This document shows positions 26,694-40,558 of a stretch of 64,000 nucleotides of DNA, in pieces (position 1 is the first letter of the stretch; every line of letters begins with the position of its first letter). The stretch lies in contig CM060175.1 in the NCBI GenBank assembly GCA_030549775.1, forward strand, positions 100,735,438-100,799,437. The letters run 5' to 3'. The notes beneath the pieces are model-generated. The model did not search any database, was not told the origin of the DNA, and worked only from the letters and a program-made list of their open reading frames with translations. The DNA comes from Tamarix chinensis (taxonomy: Eukaryota; Streptophyta; Magnoliopsida; Caryophyllales; Tamaricaceae). The position numbers and the translations under genes are program-made.

Positions 26694-28759
26694 GAATGAA
26701 AAGAATAGTTGAATAAACCATTATTGGATAGAAATCCTACATATATCACTCCTCAAACTCACACAAGAGGTTTGATGTATGATAATAGAAGAGAAAAGGT
26801 GTTGGTGGTATCATTTGCCACCATTTAGGATAATGGGTGACATGATTCTCTCATAATTTGAAAATTATAAATATACTTATGGTTGAACTCTACGGTCTCA
26901 AATGATGTGCTATCCTTATCTAAGTATGAGGAATCATGTTGTTGTTTTCTAATGCAAAATTTTATCTCTTGTTCATTTAGGTCATGTTATCTTCATCTTA
27001 TTATTCAATCTAATAAGTTTAGATATTATCAACAAACAATAAGATCATAAATCAAATAATAGTAATCAACATAACAATCATAAATGCTTATTATTATTAC
27101 TACTGGTGTCATGTTCAAATGAAATTAGTAAAAATTAGACAAAAATATAATATTGAGATCTTTTAATATTGTTTCTCATTTATACGTAGGGATTATTATC
27201 GATTCTAAGATGCCTTTAATGCTTTTGAAATCAACTTCTATGGAAAAGAAAGAAGATATTCATTTGTAATCCAAAAAATGAAATTATATTCTTATTTCCA
27301 TTCCCATTGTTTGAAATTTAGTTAATCATGAATAGAATTTTATAATTCAACTATTTATTTACTAATATTTCATAAATGTACCCTATAGAATTAGTAACCG
27401 ATTAAGACAAAGGAAATTGATATTATAACATAGTTGTAGAAATTTGATAAAAAAATTTAGCGTATTTAAATGGGTTATTCTTTAATTTCATACAAAATCA
27501 CTAGAATATCACATATAACTTAGATAGTAAAAGTCAGCAACTAGCCTACTCGAAATTAAAACTATCTCCAATATTAGAATTTAGAAACCTTCTCCATTAT
27601 ATCCCTCCTCAAAAAAGACAAGGAGAAAACATAAGGAGTAAATCAAAATCTATACAATTGCATTATACAAGTAAAAATAAATTCATCATAACTACCCTAC
27701 TAAAATACCATTAACATCCCTTCTTCTTCAATCCTCCTTGGACCGTCGCAACAAACTTAAATTCATCAGTATAGTCATGCTAACAAATCAACATGGTGAT
27801 ACAATGACACATGATATAAAACTATCCTCTTTACTCTTTAACCAAACTAGCATTTATTCATGCATAGGCCCGTTCACACCTTATGGTGTTTGAATTCGAT
27901 GATGATGAAAAATTATGTAATAGAGAAATTGATGATCTCAAACATCTTCTTGATCCAATAATGCAATTTGTGATGAGAGGTGGTGAAGAGACGACATAAA
28001 ATTTAGGACAAGGAGAAAATGAGTGTGCTTCTAAGGTGAGGAAATGGAAGTCCAAATCTCACCATAATCGACGGGATTTAAAATTCCCTTCTTTTTTTAT
28101 GAGTCTTAGATTTTTATTTCTAGCCTCCTTTTTGAATACCAAACAAAGGAATTCTAGAAAAAAGGGAAATAGATTTTGTCTTCAAATTTGTTTTTATTTG
28201 CCAAAGCTTTTGTTTCTCAACATTTGTTAACCAAGGGCCTTTTGATGAAATAAGAAATTAAGCCGACCATACTTAAATATTTGGATATGGACTAAAGGGC
28301 CAATATACAGAAAACATACGTGTTCTATATCCAATATTAATGATTCTAACCATCAAATATCAAAATTATACTTGTTCAATTCAATGAAAAACTACGTAGC
28401 CATGACCTCAAGAGTCATGAACTTGAATAATAAGCAAACATAAGAGTTTAATTTAAGATCCAATACACGGCAGGAATGTCGATATATAGATGTAATAATA
28501 AGCAAGTTGTACACACACACTCTCTCTAAAATCCTAAACCTAAAATGTTGTACCATTCTACCTTTTGTTTAGAGCTAACAAGACAAGAATTCCATTTTTT
28601 TTAACTTGATGTAATTTATTCATCAATTCAATATCCAAGGCATTATATATATTAATAAATTTATGCACCTTATTTTTAACGCAATAGACTTCAAGATCAT
28701 ATTATTTATCCTAATTCATGGGTAATTGTCAAGAATATGCATATACGTTTAGTGGTTGA
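26694..28759. other. AT-rich DNA, no gene seen
   Basis: The frames 27858-28055 and 28036-28230 are short, overlap on opposite strands and have no recognisable domain. Confidence 0.45.
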
Positions 28760-29989
28760 ACCAATGACAGGGCTGTAAATAAGCCGAGCTAAGCTGAACA
28801 ACAATCAACTTAGGCTTGGATCATGTAAAAATACGGTAGTTTGAGCTCGGCTCAAGCTCGAACCGAGCATTATAATAGATGTTCAGATTCTACTTGATTA
28901 TGGTTTGCGAGCTATTCAATTTAGCTCATTTATTATAAATGATACGAACTCAAACGAGTCTGCTCGACTAGTTTGTTCAAGGCTCATTTATTTCTCGTTA
29001 GACTTGCTTAGAGCTCAGATTGATCGTTGGACATGTTCGGCTCGTTAGGCTCTCATTTTATGATCGTTAATACCTACTATAATAGAATAATTAACAAAAA
29101 AAAGAGAGAGGACAAAAGCATCCATTTGGATGTACTTAAGACCTAGAGTCATTTAACTATCACAACACGTCATCATCATCCATTAGCTACTAAATAGAAG
29201 AATCATGCAAAAAATATCTTTTGCGGCCTGTTTGTCCACCTAGTTTGCTAGGAATATAACTTAAGCCAGCTCAAACCATCATAAAAATACTCCAAAAATA
29301 ATACAAGAAAATCCATCAAAATAACATTATAAGTTACATAAAACTTCCAAAAATGCCAGTATAATGACATAAAGAGGCAACAAAACTGGATCTATCATGC
29401 TTCTTCAAACCCCAACAAAACACTCCAATATACCTAAAAGGATCAGGCACAACATAATCATGATAGTAATAAAATCTTTATACACAAGTAATAATTGAAG
29501 AATCATATTCTTTTACTTTCAATATAGGTCACCGCCTCAATATAGCCTTAGACTCCAATAGGAGTTGAAAAAATACATCAAGGAAGGAAGTAAATAAATC
29601 ATCAAGTCTAGAAAACATACCAATAAATCCATAATTTGACTCCAAACTCCGGTAAAAATAAATACAAAATCAATACATCCAACAAAAGCTTGTATCATAC
29701 CTAATATATGGAAATATTCTTAGTTAGTATATACAAAAACAAATAGTAAGGGTTGTGTAAAAATAAGTAGTAAAATCTATTACAATGCCTACATAATACA
29801 AAAAGTTAGAGTCACTAGAGAATCAAGTACCTTATATGAGAACATCACCAACCAAACTATGGCAAATCATATTCTTGCATACCTTTAGATTGTTTTTACT
29901 ATAAAAACATAGCAAGCCAATAAAAATATTCTTAATTGGGTTGAAACAAGGCTAAATTATTAGATACAGTAAACTAAAATACAAAATAG

Positions 29990-31760
29990 AAAACCATTCA
30001 CCTTTTTCTTAGGCTTCTCACTAGAATGTACCTAATCAATGATGCTTGGTAACACTTCAACTGTTTGGGGATCTAAAGATGCTCTTTATGGATCAATTAC
30101 TCTCCCATCGACACTAAAAGTAGCCTCTAAAGCAACTGATGTGGTAGGAATTAATAAAATGTCATGTGTTGCTTGAGATAAGTTAGGAAACTTCAAGATA
30201 TTTCCCTTCCACTAATCGAGTACTGAAAAGTGAGATCCTAAACTATTTTTACACATATATACACCATCTTCCAAATACATATCTAATTTTGATTTGCTGG
30301 ATTATTAGATACTAGCACTCTTAAAAAAAAATTTCAAACCTTAATTTCCTAGATAGTATTCCTTTCTCAATGACACTACCAAACTCAATATCACCACCAC
30401 TATCCTTCTCTAATGCATTTTGAATACTACTAACATAATGACGAACACAATCATCAATAATCTCTCTCAATGTTATATTTACATTATCAATATTTTTTCT
30501 TGCATCATATTTATAAATGATAGGAAATATATAATCAACTAACATCATCTTGTAGCGAGGATCTAATATGGAAGAAAGAGACATCAACATATTGCATTCA
30601 TTCCAATACTTATCAAACTTTTCTTTCATTGTCATGGCCATTACTTGCATAAAAACTTCATCACAAGCTACCTTCTCATCTAGTTCTTCTTTTATAACCC
30701 AAATCTCAGATAAATATAATTTGATGTAGGACACTCACTTCCTAGGATAATTTTTGTAATCTCATTAAAAATTGCAAGAAATCCACATACACCCTCTACC
30801 TTCCTGCATTCGTCTAGATTTAGTAATCATTGATATCTCAAATCTTGTTCAACATATATAGAAAATACATTTTTATATTCTAAAGCAATAGATAACATGG
30901 TATAAGTTGAATTCCATCTTATGATCACATCCAACACTAATTTTATTTTAGGTAACCCTATATGCTTGACAATATCACTAAATAGTTTTAAACTTACTTC
31001 AGAGTCCACCAAATATTTCACACTTTCTCGCACATTTGTAGTAATATACTAAATATAGTCAAGCCCATCTCGCATCGATAAATTTATGATGTGGGCACAT
31101 TACCTCACATGAAAAAAATTTCCAACAAAAGATATCTTATTCTCGAAAGCAAATCTATCTCTTGCTATCTTGACAACTCTATCATTTATTGTTACATTGT
31201 CAACATTAAGACTATAGACCTTGTTCTCAATTTTCATTCCTCAAGCATTTGCTTAGGGCATTAAAAATATTCAAACTAGCACAAGGAGGAGGCAAGTTAA
31301 AAAAACTCAAAACATACTTGTGTGGCACCCAATTATCACCTATGTAATGTGTAATCGCAACCATATAGTGGATCTTCTGAGAATCCAACTTCCACAAATC
31401 AGTATTAATACTAATTTTTTGCACCCAATCAATACATGCTTAATTTTATTCGACCATTGAAAGTGACACTTTTTTATAACGAGGAGTTAACATTTTCAAG
31501 TATTCATTAAACATTTCATGTTCAATCATATTAAAAGTGTATTTATGCACAAGAGCAACTTTAGCCCAAACTTATTTTGATTTTTAAGGATCAAACCTAA
31601 AGCAAGTAGCAAAACCCCCCTCAGATTTTGTTAAAGATAACTCTTGCTGATCTTTTGGTTTATGATATGCATAGGTAGATAGGTGCCTTTTCAAATGGCA
31701 ATTATTGCACTTTGCTTTCTTTGTTCCATCCCTTAATGTAACCTCTTTGAAGTCTTGCTA
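29990..31760 (-). pseudogene. hAT transposase (RICESLEEPER-like) pseudogene
   Basis: Reading right to left: a BED-finger remnant (AKCNNC...LKRHL, about 31.66-31.75 kb); ISINTDLWKLDSQKIHYM (31227-31424), the TDLW block; MRESVKYLVDSE and IRWNSTYTML (30827-31033); KFDKYWNECNMLMSLSSILD then PRYKM (30321-30734); and the C-terminal dimerisation region with SHFSVLD, WKGNILKFPNLS and TSVALEATFSVDGRV (about 30.05-30.30 kb). These are the blocks of plant hAT transposases in order. Frameshifts and stops separate them. Confidence 0.85.
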
Positions 31761-32536
31761 TACTATCAAAGTTTTCTTTTGAATCCTTTTATTTGTGGCA
31801 CATTCCTCATCATCTTCATAATTGTCTACCGAAGTACTTAGCTTCCCCTCCTCATTACACGGTTATTCAAATCTTTCTTCTACAGCTTCAACAACATAAT
31901 TGCATTGTTCCATAGATAGACTTGTGAAGGAAGATCTTGAATGTGTTCAGGTTAGTCCTTGTTTAGAACAATAAAATTTAGAATATATCAATTTTTACAT
32001 AGTCACAAGTTATAAATGATTATTGAAAAAGGCAACAAAAAAAAACTAGGTAGCAAAAGCAATAACAACACCTACAAAACTAATAATGCTATAAAAAACT
32101 TAAATTTGTAAGTTATACAAGATACGAAAACAAATAATGTAGAAGTATGATTACAAACTATAATAATTTTATTCAGCTTACATGCATAATACATAAAAAA
32201 ATATTGTTAGTAAGGATATTAAGAAAATTAGATTATGATGACATACCAAATCATGTTTTTTATTGATCAATTTCATAGAATATTCAAAATAAGAAAAATA
32301 TACAAAGCATCTAAAAATAAAAATTCAAACTTCTAATTCTATTTTATTAAAAAGGAAAACATATAGTATAGAAGCACACATATAAATAAAAACACCTAAC
32401 AATTAATAAAGTAATAATAGAATTCAAAAAAATAAGGTGTCGCTAATGTTAGCTACTATCTAATAATATTATTTTTTTACTTCAATTCCTCAACCACCAA
32501 AGTATGCAAACTTCTTCAGCCTAAAACCAAATCAAC

Positions 32537-32537
32537 A

Positions 32538-32569
<32 letters not shown>
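32537..32569. repeat. (ACAT)n microsatellite
   Basis: About eight tetranucleotide units inside the hAT element. Confidence 0.85.
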
Positions 32570-32572
<3 letters not shown>

Positions 32573-34309
32573 CATTTAACAAAGAGGCAATCAAAATTAG
32601 ATCTTATAAGCTAAATCTATATGAAAGAACATCAATGTTGTGAGGATCATTAATTTTATTTAATGAAATATCCCTTAGAACGATTGTGTAGAGACATTAT
32701 ACTTGATTCTTGAATCAAAGATGATCCATTAAGTGTTATTTGACAGATATGAAACCCAAAATCTGGATTCTAGTATTTGGGTAATCTATAGTAATATGGT
32801 ATTGCTGATTGCTGAGTATAGTTTCAACCTTTTAGATTGTATTAGGAAAGTAGGGTTGGTGAAATATGACTTCTAAATGTATGAGGTTTTGCTTGGTAGC
32901 CACTTCTTTAGCAAAGCAAGGTTTGTTGAATTCATTTTTTCTCCTCATTATATACCCAAGGGAAAGCATAATGGTGCCTCAAAATATGTTTGTTGTGCTT
33001 TATAGTGATTATCTAATTTTTTTTTTTGTTAAATCTTTCCATGTGCCCTATGAACTTAACTGAGAAATAGGCAAATAGCCTTTTGCTTACCTTCTTCAAT
33101 ACAAAAAAACCATTTTTTCTTACGTCATTGAATATGTGTACAATGATTAGATTTGAAAAATCTAGGTTTTTTAGATAGCTAGCATATCTTAAAAAAATTC
33201 TAGAGGGACAAATTAGAAGCGGTTACATCTTGTTACCCACTTTCAATTAGGGTTTTGACAAATATGCAAATATTGTAATCATGATGATTTGTTTGATATT
33301 TTGCCTTTTATATCATAACTACTACATGTTACTATATGCTATAAGACTTGGCAAATTGATGTTTAAATAGCGAGTCTTGGAATGTAATGATTTGTTATTC
33401 TGTTATATAGGTGACAAGCTTGCATATGTAGTTGATACCAAATTTGTAGTCCATGTATATACTGTAAATGTTGGGGAGGTCTATTCATTTACAATATATT
33501 TTTTTATTTGAGGTTTGTTCATACTTGAGACTATTATTTGGTTTGAACGTATGTTCCTTATGTTCAGTCCCACTCCCCGCCTAGCTTATATTTTTCTTAG
33601 AACCAGCTTTTGGCCCTACAGTTAGCTCTAGTCCTTATTATATAAACAGTGATTTGATGATACATATCAAAACATTCCCCCTCTTGTCCAAATTAACTAC
33701 AAGAGTTAACATCATAGCATGGAATCATGCACTAAACAAATTAATAAGCTAGCAGCAACCTAGCACTAAACCCATACCAAATCTGCACAAATGAGGCCAC
33801 GGTAGAAAACCAAATTATCGACATAACAAATTACTTGAAGAAGAATGCTTGAACTTATGCTTGTTAAACTCACAAAAAATAAACACTATAGTCCACTGTT
33901 TTTAACTGAAATTGAACGCCACCAAACGAGTTGAAATCAAACACCCACAATTACAAATCCTAAAAATACAAATACAGAAAGTCTGAAATATGATGATTGA
34001 TGAATATTTGAAATAGATAGGAAAATAACTTACAAAGAGTAGCAACATACATAAACGAGCAGAGAAATGGTGGTGAAATGACTACATTTGAAATCAAAGT
34101 TCAGGTAAGGGCGATTGAGTGAAATTCGAAATCGAAAGCAGTGATCACTGGTGAATGACAACTTTTGTGTTAGTATGGTGGTATTACCGTGCTGGTGATT
34201 GGTGAAGAAATTGAACAAGCCAAAATGCTCAGATCGAGACTTGCATGAGCAATGTGATGCAAGGAGAGGAGAGGACGGAGGTAGAAAGAAGAGTGGTATG
34301 GTGAGTAGG

Positions 34310-34562
34310 GCCGGACCGTTTGTCTGGTATTGACTATCGAAGGCAATGGCTGGTAATATTAGTATTACCGTATTAGTAATAGACTATTACTAATAGGCTA
34401 ATAGCTCAATTAAATGTGTTGTATACTTGTATTTAGTATAGTAATTACTATTTAGTAATACTAGTATTATGAAACAAGCATTTTGCTGGAAAAATAACAC
34501 TAGTATTAGTAATTAGTAAGTTACTATTAATAATCAGTAGTAATACTAACAAACAACCTATT
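34310..34562. mobile_element. Possible foldback MITE nested in the hAT element
   Basis: The left CCGTTTGTCTGGTATTGACTA and the inverted right end GTTGTTTGTTAGTATTACTA are similar, and the interior has overlapping palindromes built on TATTAGTAATAG/CTATTACTAATA. The target duplication is unclear, so the boundaries are approximate. Confidence 0.4.
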
Positions 34563-35152
34563 TGCTTATTAAAGAATAAAGATAATTGGTAATAATTTTA
34601 TAAAAAAAATAAAATATTTTTTTATTATTAGTATTAAAAAGCTATATATATATATCACCAATTCACCATTAATTATAATTAATTAATTAGAATAAAATTT
34701 ACTGTACAATATTTTATACTCTATTATATTATACAACAATCAATATAAATTGTCCTTTTAATAGCTAATTATAACCAAATTGGCATTTATTAATTACTAA
34801 TACTAATTCCTATAATGATAATACCATATATGAAATTATTAAATGATGTACAAGATTACATGAGACCGACAAAAAATTATTATAAAAGGAATTTTTAGTA
34901 GTTTGATTCTATTAACAAGTCTGTAAATGTGCTACTAATGTGTCTTAAACGAACTATTACCGAGTCTAAAATAAGTCGAGCCAAGCCAAACCAGACATAT
35001 CTAGATTCAAACTTGACTTGTTTAATAAATAAGCCTAAAAATAAACCTTAAACTCGACTCATTTAACTAAACAGACAAACCATATCAAACTTTTAACAAG
35101 TTAAATAACGAACCGACTCAACTCATTTATAAGTTAGAACCCTACCCAATGA

Positions 35153-35800
35153 TATAGTAAAAGGTATACAAATGTGGAACCTAAGGTATTTAGATTGTAA
35201 TCTTAGTAACCAATACTTTGATAGACGGATGTATTAATTTATACGATGTGATCTTGGGAAGGTAACTATTAAATTTTCAAATTACTTCATTTGTTTTCTA
35301 AAATAATTTTTTCAATAATTTATACATTATTTTAAGAAACAATAAATATAACATTAATATTATAATTATACTTTCAATTAAAAAATAATATAAACGTTAA
35401 TGCATGGGTAAACAAAGAGGGGAAAAAATAAACATTAATTATTAATTTTTTTAAAAAAAATCTCTTTAACAATTACTTCTTTCCTGCAAGGTTGATGGCG
35501 CCGTCTGAGTCGACTTTTGAGATTACTTCTTCCTTTTCTCTTTCAGCCCCCCAAGGTCCACTTCAACATTTATAATAAAGAATAATTATGCATACCAACT
35601 TAAAAAATCTGTAGCGTTCAATAATTAGCTAATCTTGTCTATCTCCCTCTGATTTCCAGCCGGCAGACACATAGTTGCAGCTGAAAGATGACAGGTTACC
35701 GCTACTATTATATGGAAGAAGCCGACTAGGCAATCTGGAAATCTTTTGCACATTGTTCCGTCACCTCTTCTTTCCCAAGGGGAAGCATATGAAGCATTGA
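35153..35800. other. Intergenic DNA and 3' UTR of the CP33 gene
   Basis: AT-rich up to about 35470. The part next to 35801 should be the 3' UTR of the minus-strand gene. No other gene seen. Confidence 0.5.
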
Positions 35801-37884
35801 TCACAGATCAGTGCTCCTTTCAAAATTACCAGCACCAGAAAGCATTTCATTATGGTCTACAGAATCCTGCAAGTTGTTTTCCACAGTCTCTGGACGTGCA
35901 GAACGAGCTCTTTCTGCTGCCATATTAAGACGCAAAGGCCTTCCTTCAACTTCCTGTACATTTTACAGGAGCAAATTAAGTCATAAAGACAAGTTACCAT
36001 TTGCATGAAATGGAAGTAGACCAATTCATAGTGTTAAAAGCAAATAAGTTCAGATTCTACATACCAAACCATTCATGGCCTTAAGAGCCGATTCTGCTTC
36101 CTCAGCAGAAGAAAAAGTAACAAAACCAAAACCTCGAGATCTTCCTGTCTCTCTCTCATATATGACCTTGGCACTCTGAAATCCTGGCCGCTCTGCGAAC
36201 GTATCCTTTAGCCCCTGTGATGTAAGGTTCCAGCCAAGGTTACCGGCATAGATCTTATGAGGAGTGTCTACAAAACTCTGGTTGGTATTTCGTATTCTTG
36301 CCCCCATCACCTTCCTCTCACCACCTCGTGGCACTTCTGGGAAGTTGACCTTCACAGATCGACCCCCAATTTGCTGTCAACACAAAGAAATTATAAAAAT
36401 TATTTGATAAGTATCCCCATATAAGAGGTCTCTTGAATAGCAGACTTGTTTAAAGTCTCGCACATCCCAGCCAATGATACAGCTACCTGTTAACTCCCAA
36501 CTTAAATGCATGTTGTTCGATAAGTTCGCATTCGCAGCAAGGGTGACATCTAATTGCTTTGTTGGGGGTCTAGATCCAATTAATAAGTTGGATCACCACC
36601 CTCCTCTTGTGGACCTAGTCACAAAGATCAAATAGGTCTGGCTCACCGGTATTTCTGCCCCGGATATCTCCCATATATACAAGCCCCCCTTCCAAGAATA
36701 AAAGGCGGTACCCCTTTTTTATCACAGACAACTTTCTGCTCCCTTCTTCCTCTCTGAAGTCCCTCTCTTTTTCCGGTCCAAATTTCCCCTTCCAAAAGCT
36801 TCATTGAACAAGATTCTTACGTCAAATTGTCAAGCATGGCAAATGTCATTCGTTATTAAATTCATGCCATTTCCTTTGTCAAACCAAATTCTTAAGCGAG
36901 CAGGAAGCTAAAACCACAAGTCATACAAGGATAGGGCTTCTCTTTCCCTTAGGACAGTCCGGTATAAACTTGCCTCTCACAAGGTCTATTAGAAAAATAC
37001 CCTTCGTATATGTCAGAATTTTAAAGGAATAATCAATCCCATTTTGCTACAAGACCCAACAACTATGATCCTAGAGCCTAGAGGACGGATTCAGCTAATC
37101 AGAACCATCTTAATATCTCAGAAACGACAATCTTGCATATTTATCAGCAACGTTCCGAATTAAGTTTCAGGGACCGACCATTACAGGAAATATTCACTTA
37201 GTATAGCATAGAGAGGGTCTTACAGCTCCATCAAACATTCGAATGGCCTTTTTCGCCTCTTCTACACTACCCATTGTGACAAAAGCAAATCCTCGACTTC
37301 TATCGGTAACTCTGTCATATATAATCTGGATCAAGCAAGGATAAATAAATCAGGTCTCAGGAGACTCAATTTCGATAATCGGCCAGGGAATAATAATAAT
37401 AAACGCATAAGAGAGTGAAAACACACACCTCAGCTGAAACAACATGGCCGGACTCTCCAAAAATTTCAGCCAATTGTGAAGAATTCGTTGAGTAAGGCAA
37501 GTTTCCGACAAAAAGCCTACAATTATCCGCTGTATCCAGTTCCTTTATCTCTCCATCTTGCTCCTCCTGCTCAGTTCCTTCATCTCCTATTTCTTCCTCT
37601 ATCTCCTCTTCTGATTCATCAACTGAGCTCTGGGCAGCGACATCGAAGGCCGCAGAACAGCGACAGCGGAGAAAGGGCAAGAGAAGTGGCAGATGAGGAG
37701 GGAGGCTTAAACTTTGTGAAATGAGCTTCAGGGGTTTTGGGCGTTTTAGAGTAGGATAGAGAGGACTTGGGAGTGTTTGGGCGATTGAGTCGTAGGACTG
37801 CTTTTTATGAACAGAGAAAGAAGATGAGAATGAAGGAGTGACGGAGAGAGTCGAAGCTACCATCGGTATAGCTTGCCTTGCCAC
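35801..37884 (-). CDS. CP33: Chloroplast 33-kDa-type ribonucleoprotein (CP33), four exons
   Basis: Exons on the minus strand: 37884-37429, 37325-37224, 36373-36065 and 35953-35801, all introns phase 0 with GT...AG, giving 339 residues. Residues 1 to about 75 are rich in Ser, Pro and Leu with few acids, a chloroplast transit peptide. Residues 87-118 are very acidic (EEEIEEEIGDEG). RRM1 has RNP2 LFVGNL (124-129) and RNP1 RGFAFVTM (163-170). The linker VKVNFPEVPRGGE is characteristic of CP33. RRM2 has IYAGNL (227-232) and RGFGFVTF (266-273). The family binds chloroplast mRNAs and supports their stability, processing and editing. Residue M8 is an alternative start. The frames at 37476-37724 and 35746-36008 (+) are shadows. 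Confidence 0.95.
36374..37223 (-). other. Intron 2 of the CP33 gene, 850 bp
   Basis: Donor GCT|GTAAGA and acceptor TTGACAG|CAAATTGG. It is far longer than introns 1 (103 bp) and 3 (111 bp) and holds a promoter-like stretch (CATATATACAAG near 36670) plus CT-rich DNA, so it probably contains old inserted sequence. Confidence 0.85.
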
Positions 37885-38339
37885 CTCGGAAGTTGATTGC
37901 CAGATTTGTCGAGATAGGTATGGGTTTTATATTGAACGGATGAGGCTGCGAGCGACGAGTATGGCGACTTTTTAACTTACAATTTCATCATCATGGTTGT
38001 TAGAGGAATTGTTCCAACTTTTATCGGCCTTAATCAAGGGTTTTGTTATATAAAAATGATTAAGTTACTAAGTAGAAAACAAATAGTAGGTATTTGACTA
38101 TATTATCGTCACCTATTTAAAACCTATCACACCTCCCTCCTCTCTCCTACCTCTTCTATCTTTTCAGATTTCTAGTCTTCCTCATGCCTCCCTCCTTCCT
38201 CCCTCTATGTTCTATCTTTTCACTAACCCTAACTTATAAAATGCATTCTAATTATGAAGAGTAGTTAGGAAATGAATGTAGAAGCTACGAACACAGTCAG
38301 GTATATATTATTGCATTTTGTTTGTGTCATTTATAAGCG

Positions 38340-38610
38340 TTTCACCTACCCCATCGTGAGTATCTAACGCTACGTCTCTTCCTAGCGTGAAAGGCTAATG
38401 TTGCACAGCCCTATAAGAGTGAGGTTCTCACGTTGAATGCCCCCACAGGCGTGAATCATCAACTCCTAAGTCCCCAACCCAGCATGAAAGGTTAATGTTG
38501 CACAACCCTCTAAGCTTGAGGTTCTCAGGTTGAATGCCTCCATAAGTGTGAATTGCTAACGCCAAAGTCCCCAACCTAGTGTGAGGTGCTCATGCACCCT
38601 AGCATTCAAC
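38340..38610. repeat. 97-bp tandem repeat in the MULE 5' region
   Basis: Units beginning CCTAGCGTGAAAGG, CCCAGCATGAAAGG and CCTAGTGTGAGG start near 38381, 38478 and 38575. A degenerate form is present in the second MULE copy (43795-43960). Confidence 0.75.
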
Positions 38611-38729
38611 CCTATCCTAATTACCTATGATGATGGTTAGAGTTAGGTCATTAATTTGCTACCTATTACTATATTTGCAAGATTGATTTATAGGTTATAA
38701 TTATCAAAAAAATTTCATGACAGATCAAG

Positions 38730-39161
38730 TATTTTCTAATTGTGATGATTTTGTAACATGGGTGTGTGATATTGGTTGAAGTCATAAGATGCTTTTAATC
38801 ATAAAAAGTTCTAGGAAAGAAAATGATAGAGGAGCTGGTAAGGTATTAGTTAGATGCGAAAGAGGGGGTACATATGTACGTACTAGATCTATGGAGGGTA
38901 ATAATGTACAAAACACATCTTCAAAAAAAATTAATTATCCTTTCAAGGTTACCGGTGTTGAGAATATGTATGGAGGATGGGGAGTACTTGTCAATAATGG
39001 AACACACAATCATGATTTGACAAATACTCTTGAAGGACATTATTTTATAGGAAAAATAAAAGAAAAAGAGATAAAGTTAGTTAATGATCTTACTAAAAGT
39101 TGTGTTAAGCCACAACACATCCAATTACTTCTTCAAAAAGAGTTTGTAGGAAATGTGAGCA

Positions 39162-39205
<44 letters not shown>

Positions 39206-40558
39206 ATGCTCTATAGAAGATTATATTGAATGAAATGGATGGCCAAACAACCTTACAATATGTCACGAGTATATTGGTGGAGAATCATTATTTTCAACAG
39301 AATCAAAGTGAGCCGAATTCAGATATTCTAAGTGAGCTTTTATTTGTGCATCCTATATATGTTAATATTTTATGAGCATTTTTTGTGTGCTAGTAATGGA
39401 TTACACATATAAACACAAATAGATGTAGGATGCCTTTACTTGAGATTGTTAGATTAAAACCAACACAATTAAATTTCAACGTTGAATTTGCTTATAAGTC
39501 ATATAAAAAGGAAGAAAATTATACGTGGGTACTTGAAAAGTTGAAGACATTGATGAATTCTACAATGCTTTCAGCTGCCATTCTCACAGATTGAGAACTT
39601 GGGATTATTTTAGCGGTGGAACGTGTGTTTCTAACCTCAAAGCATTTACTTTGCAAATTTCATATAAATACAAATGTAGAGGAGAAGTGTAAGAAAGCTT
39701 AGGGTGAAGCATTTGCACATAGTTTTGTGCCTCAATGGAAAAACTTAATAAATTCCAAAGACGAGGAAACATATGAAGAGCATATCTTGTCATTAGAGAC
39801 TGATTATAGAAACATGCCTTACATGCTTTCTTATCTAAAGATAGTTTGGTTACTTACATGTAAAGAAAAAACCATCTCATCTTAGGTCGATCATGTCTTA
39901 CATTTTCATCAGAGTACAACAAACAAGTATTGAATATATTTTATTCCTATGTGAACTTATTACTTATGAAACTATGTACATGATATAATATTCACATTAA
40001 GGGTATTTTTCCACTATATATAGGGTTGAAGTTCTTCATGGATCGTTGAAGCAATTCTTGGAGACATCTACAGGCCGCTTCAATACTATTTTATTACAAA
40101 TTCACTCTTTATTAGACTTGTAATATCATGACATTAGAGGATCGCTTGAGTGACAACGGTTTAATGTTCCTTATAATGCTACTAGCTCACTTTATGCCAA
40201 TTTGAGAGGGTATGTAGCTTTGTTTGTATTGGAATTAATAAGTAAAGAGTGTAAAAGAAGTAATGATGTGGGCACTGAATAAGTGTTATGTGGATGTTAT
40301 ATGTGTCGAATGCATGATATACCATGTACCCATGAAATCAATACTTATATACATGATTTTATTCCTATCACCCTGTCATCTATCCATCCTTTTTGGAAGA
40401 AGCTTGATATAGATTTCCTAATTAGTCCACTAATACCACTTGATCCGATTGAAGTTGCACCTTATTTACTCCATGTTTCCGTGGAAGCTGTTCTAAGTCA
40501 GCTACCTCTAATACAAAATCAACTGGCTAGAGAGATGTTTAATATTGGCATTTCTTAG
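38730..40558 (+). pseudogene. MULE transposase pseudogene
   Basis: Conserved blocks in order: a FAR1-like N-terminal domain (38789-39150: VRCERGGTYVRTRS, YPFKVTG, NNGTHNHDL, VKPQHIQLLLQKEF); FNVEFAYKSYKKEENYTWVL (near 39480); an AVERVFLTSKHLLCKFHIN block (39610-39665); NVPYNATSSLYANLRGY (about 40160); and the SWIM-type finger CGCYMCRMHDIPCTHEI (40290-40335) in the C-terminal frame 40283-40558. A (CA)n expansion at 39167-39197 and several frameshifts break the gene. Confidence 0.85.
39167..39197. repeat. (AC)n microsatellite inside the MULE transposase
   Basis: About 15 AC units between the FAR1-like block and the next conserved block, likely one of the causes of the disrupted frame. Confidence 0.9.

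Larger units (their letters stand above)
28768..35144 (-). mobile_element. hAT-type DNA transposon, 6.4 kb, decayed
   Basis: The left end CAGGGCTGTAA and the inverted right end TAGGGTTCTAA are the short imperfect inverted repeats typical of hAT elements. They are flanked by ACCAATGA (28760-28767) and CCCAATGA (35145-35152), an 8-bp target duplication with one difference. Subterminal regions at both ends are rich in GCTCG/GAGTCG-type motifs. The interior carries the minus-strand transposase remnant at about 30.0-31.8 kb and a smaller insertion near 34.3 kb. The coding region has multiple stops, so the element is not autonomous. Confidence 0.7.

Noticed and set aside
36560..37061. TGTTGGG...CCCAACA stretch in CP33 intron 2 as a solo LTR
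   Set aside because: The ends look right, but the flanking 5-mers (TGCTT and ACTAT) do not match and no related copy is visible in the window.
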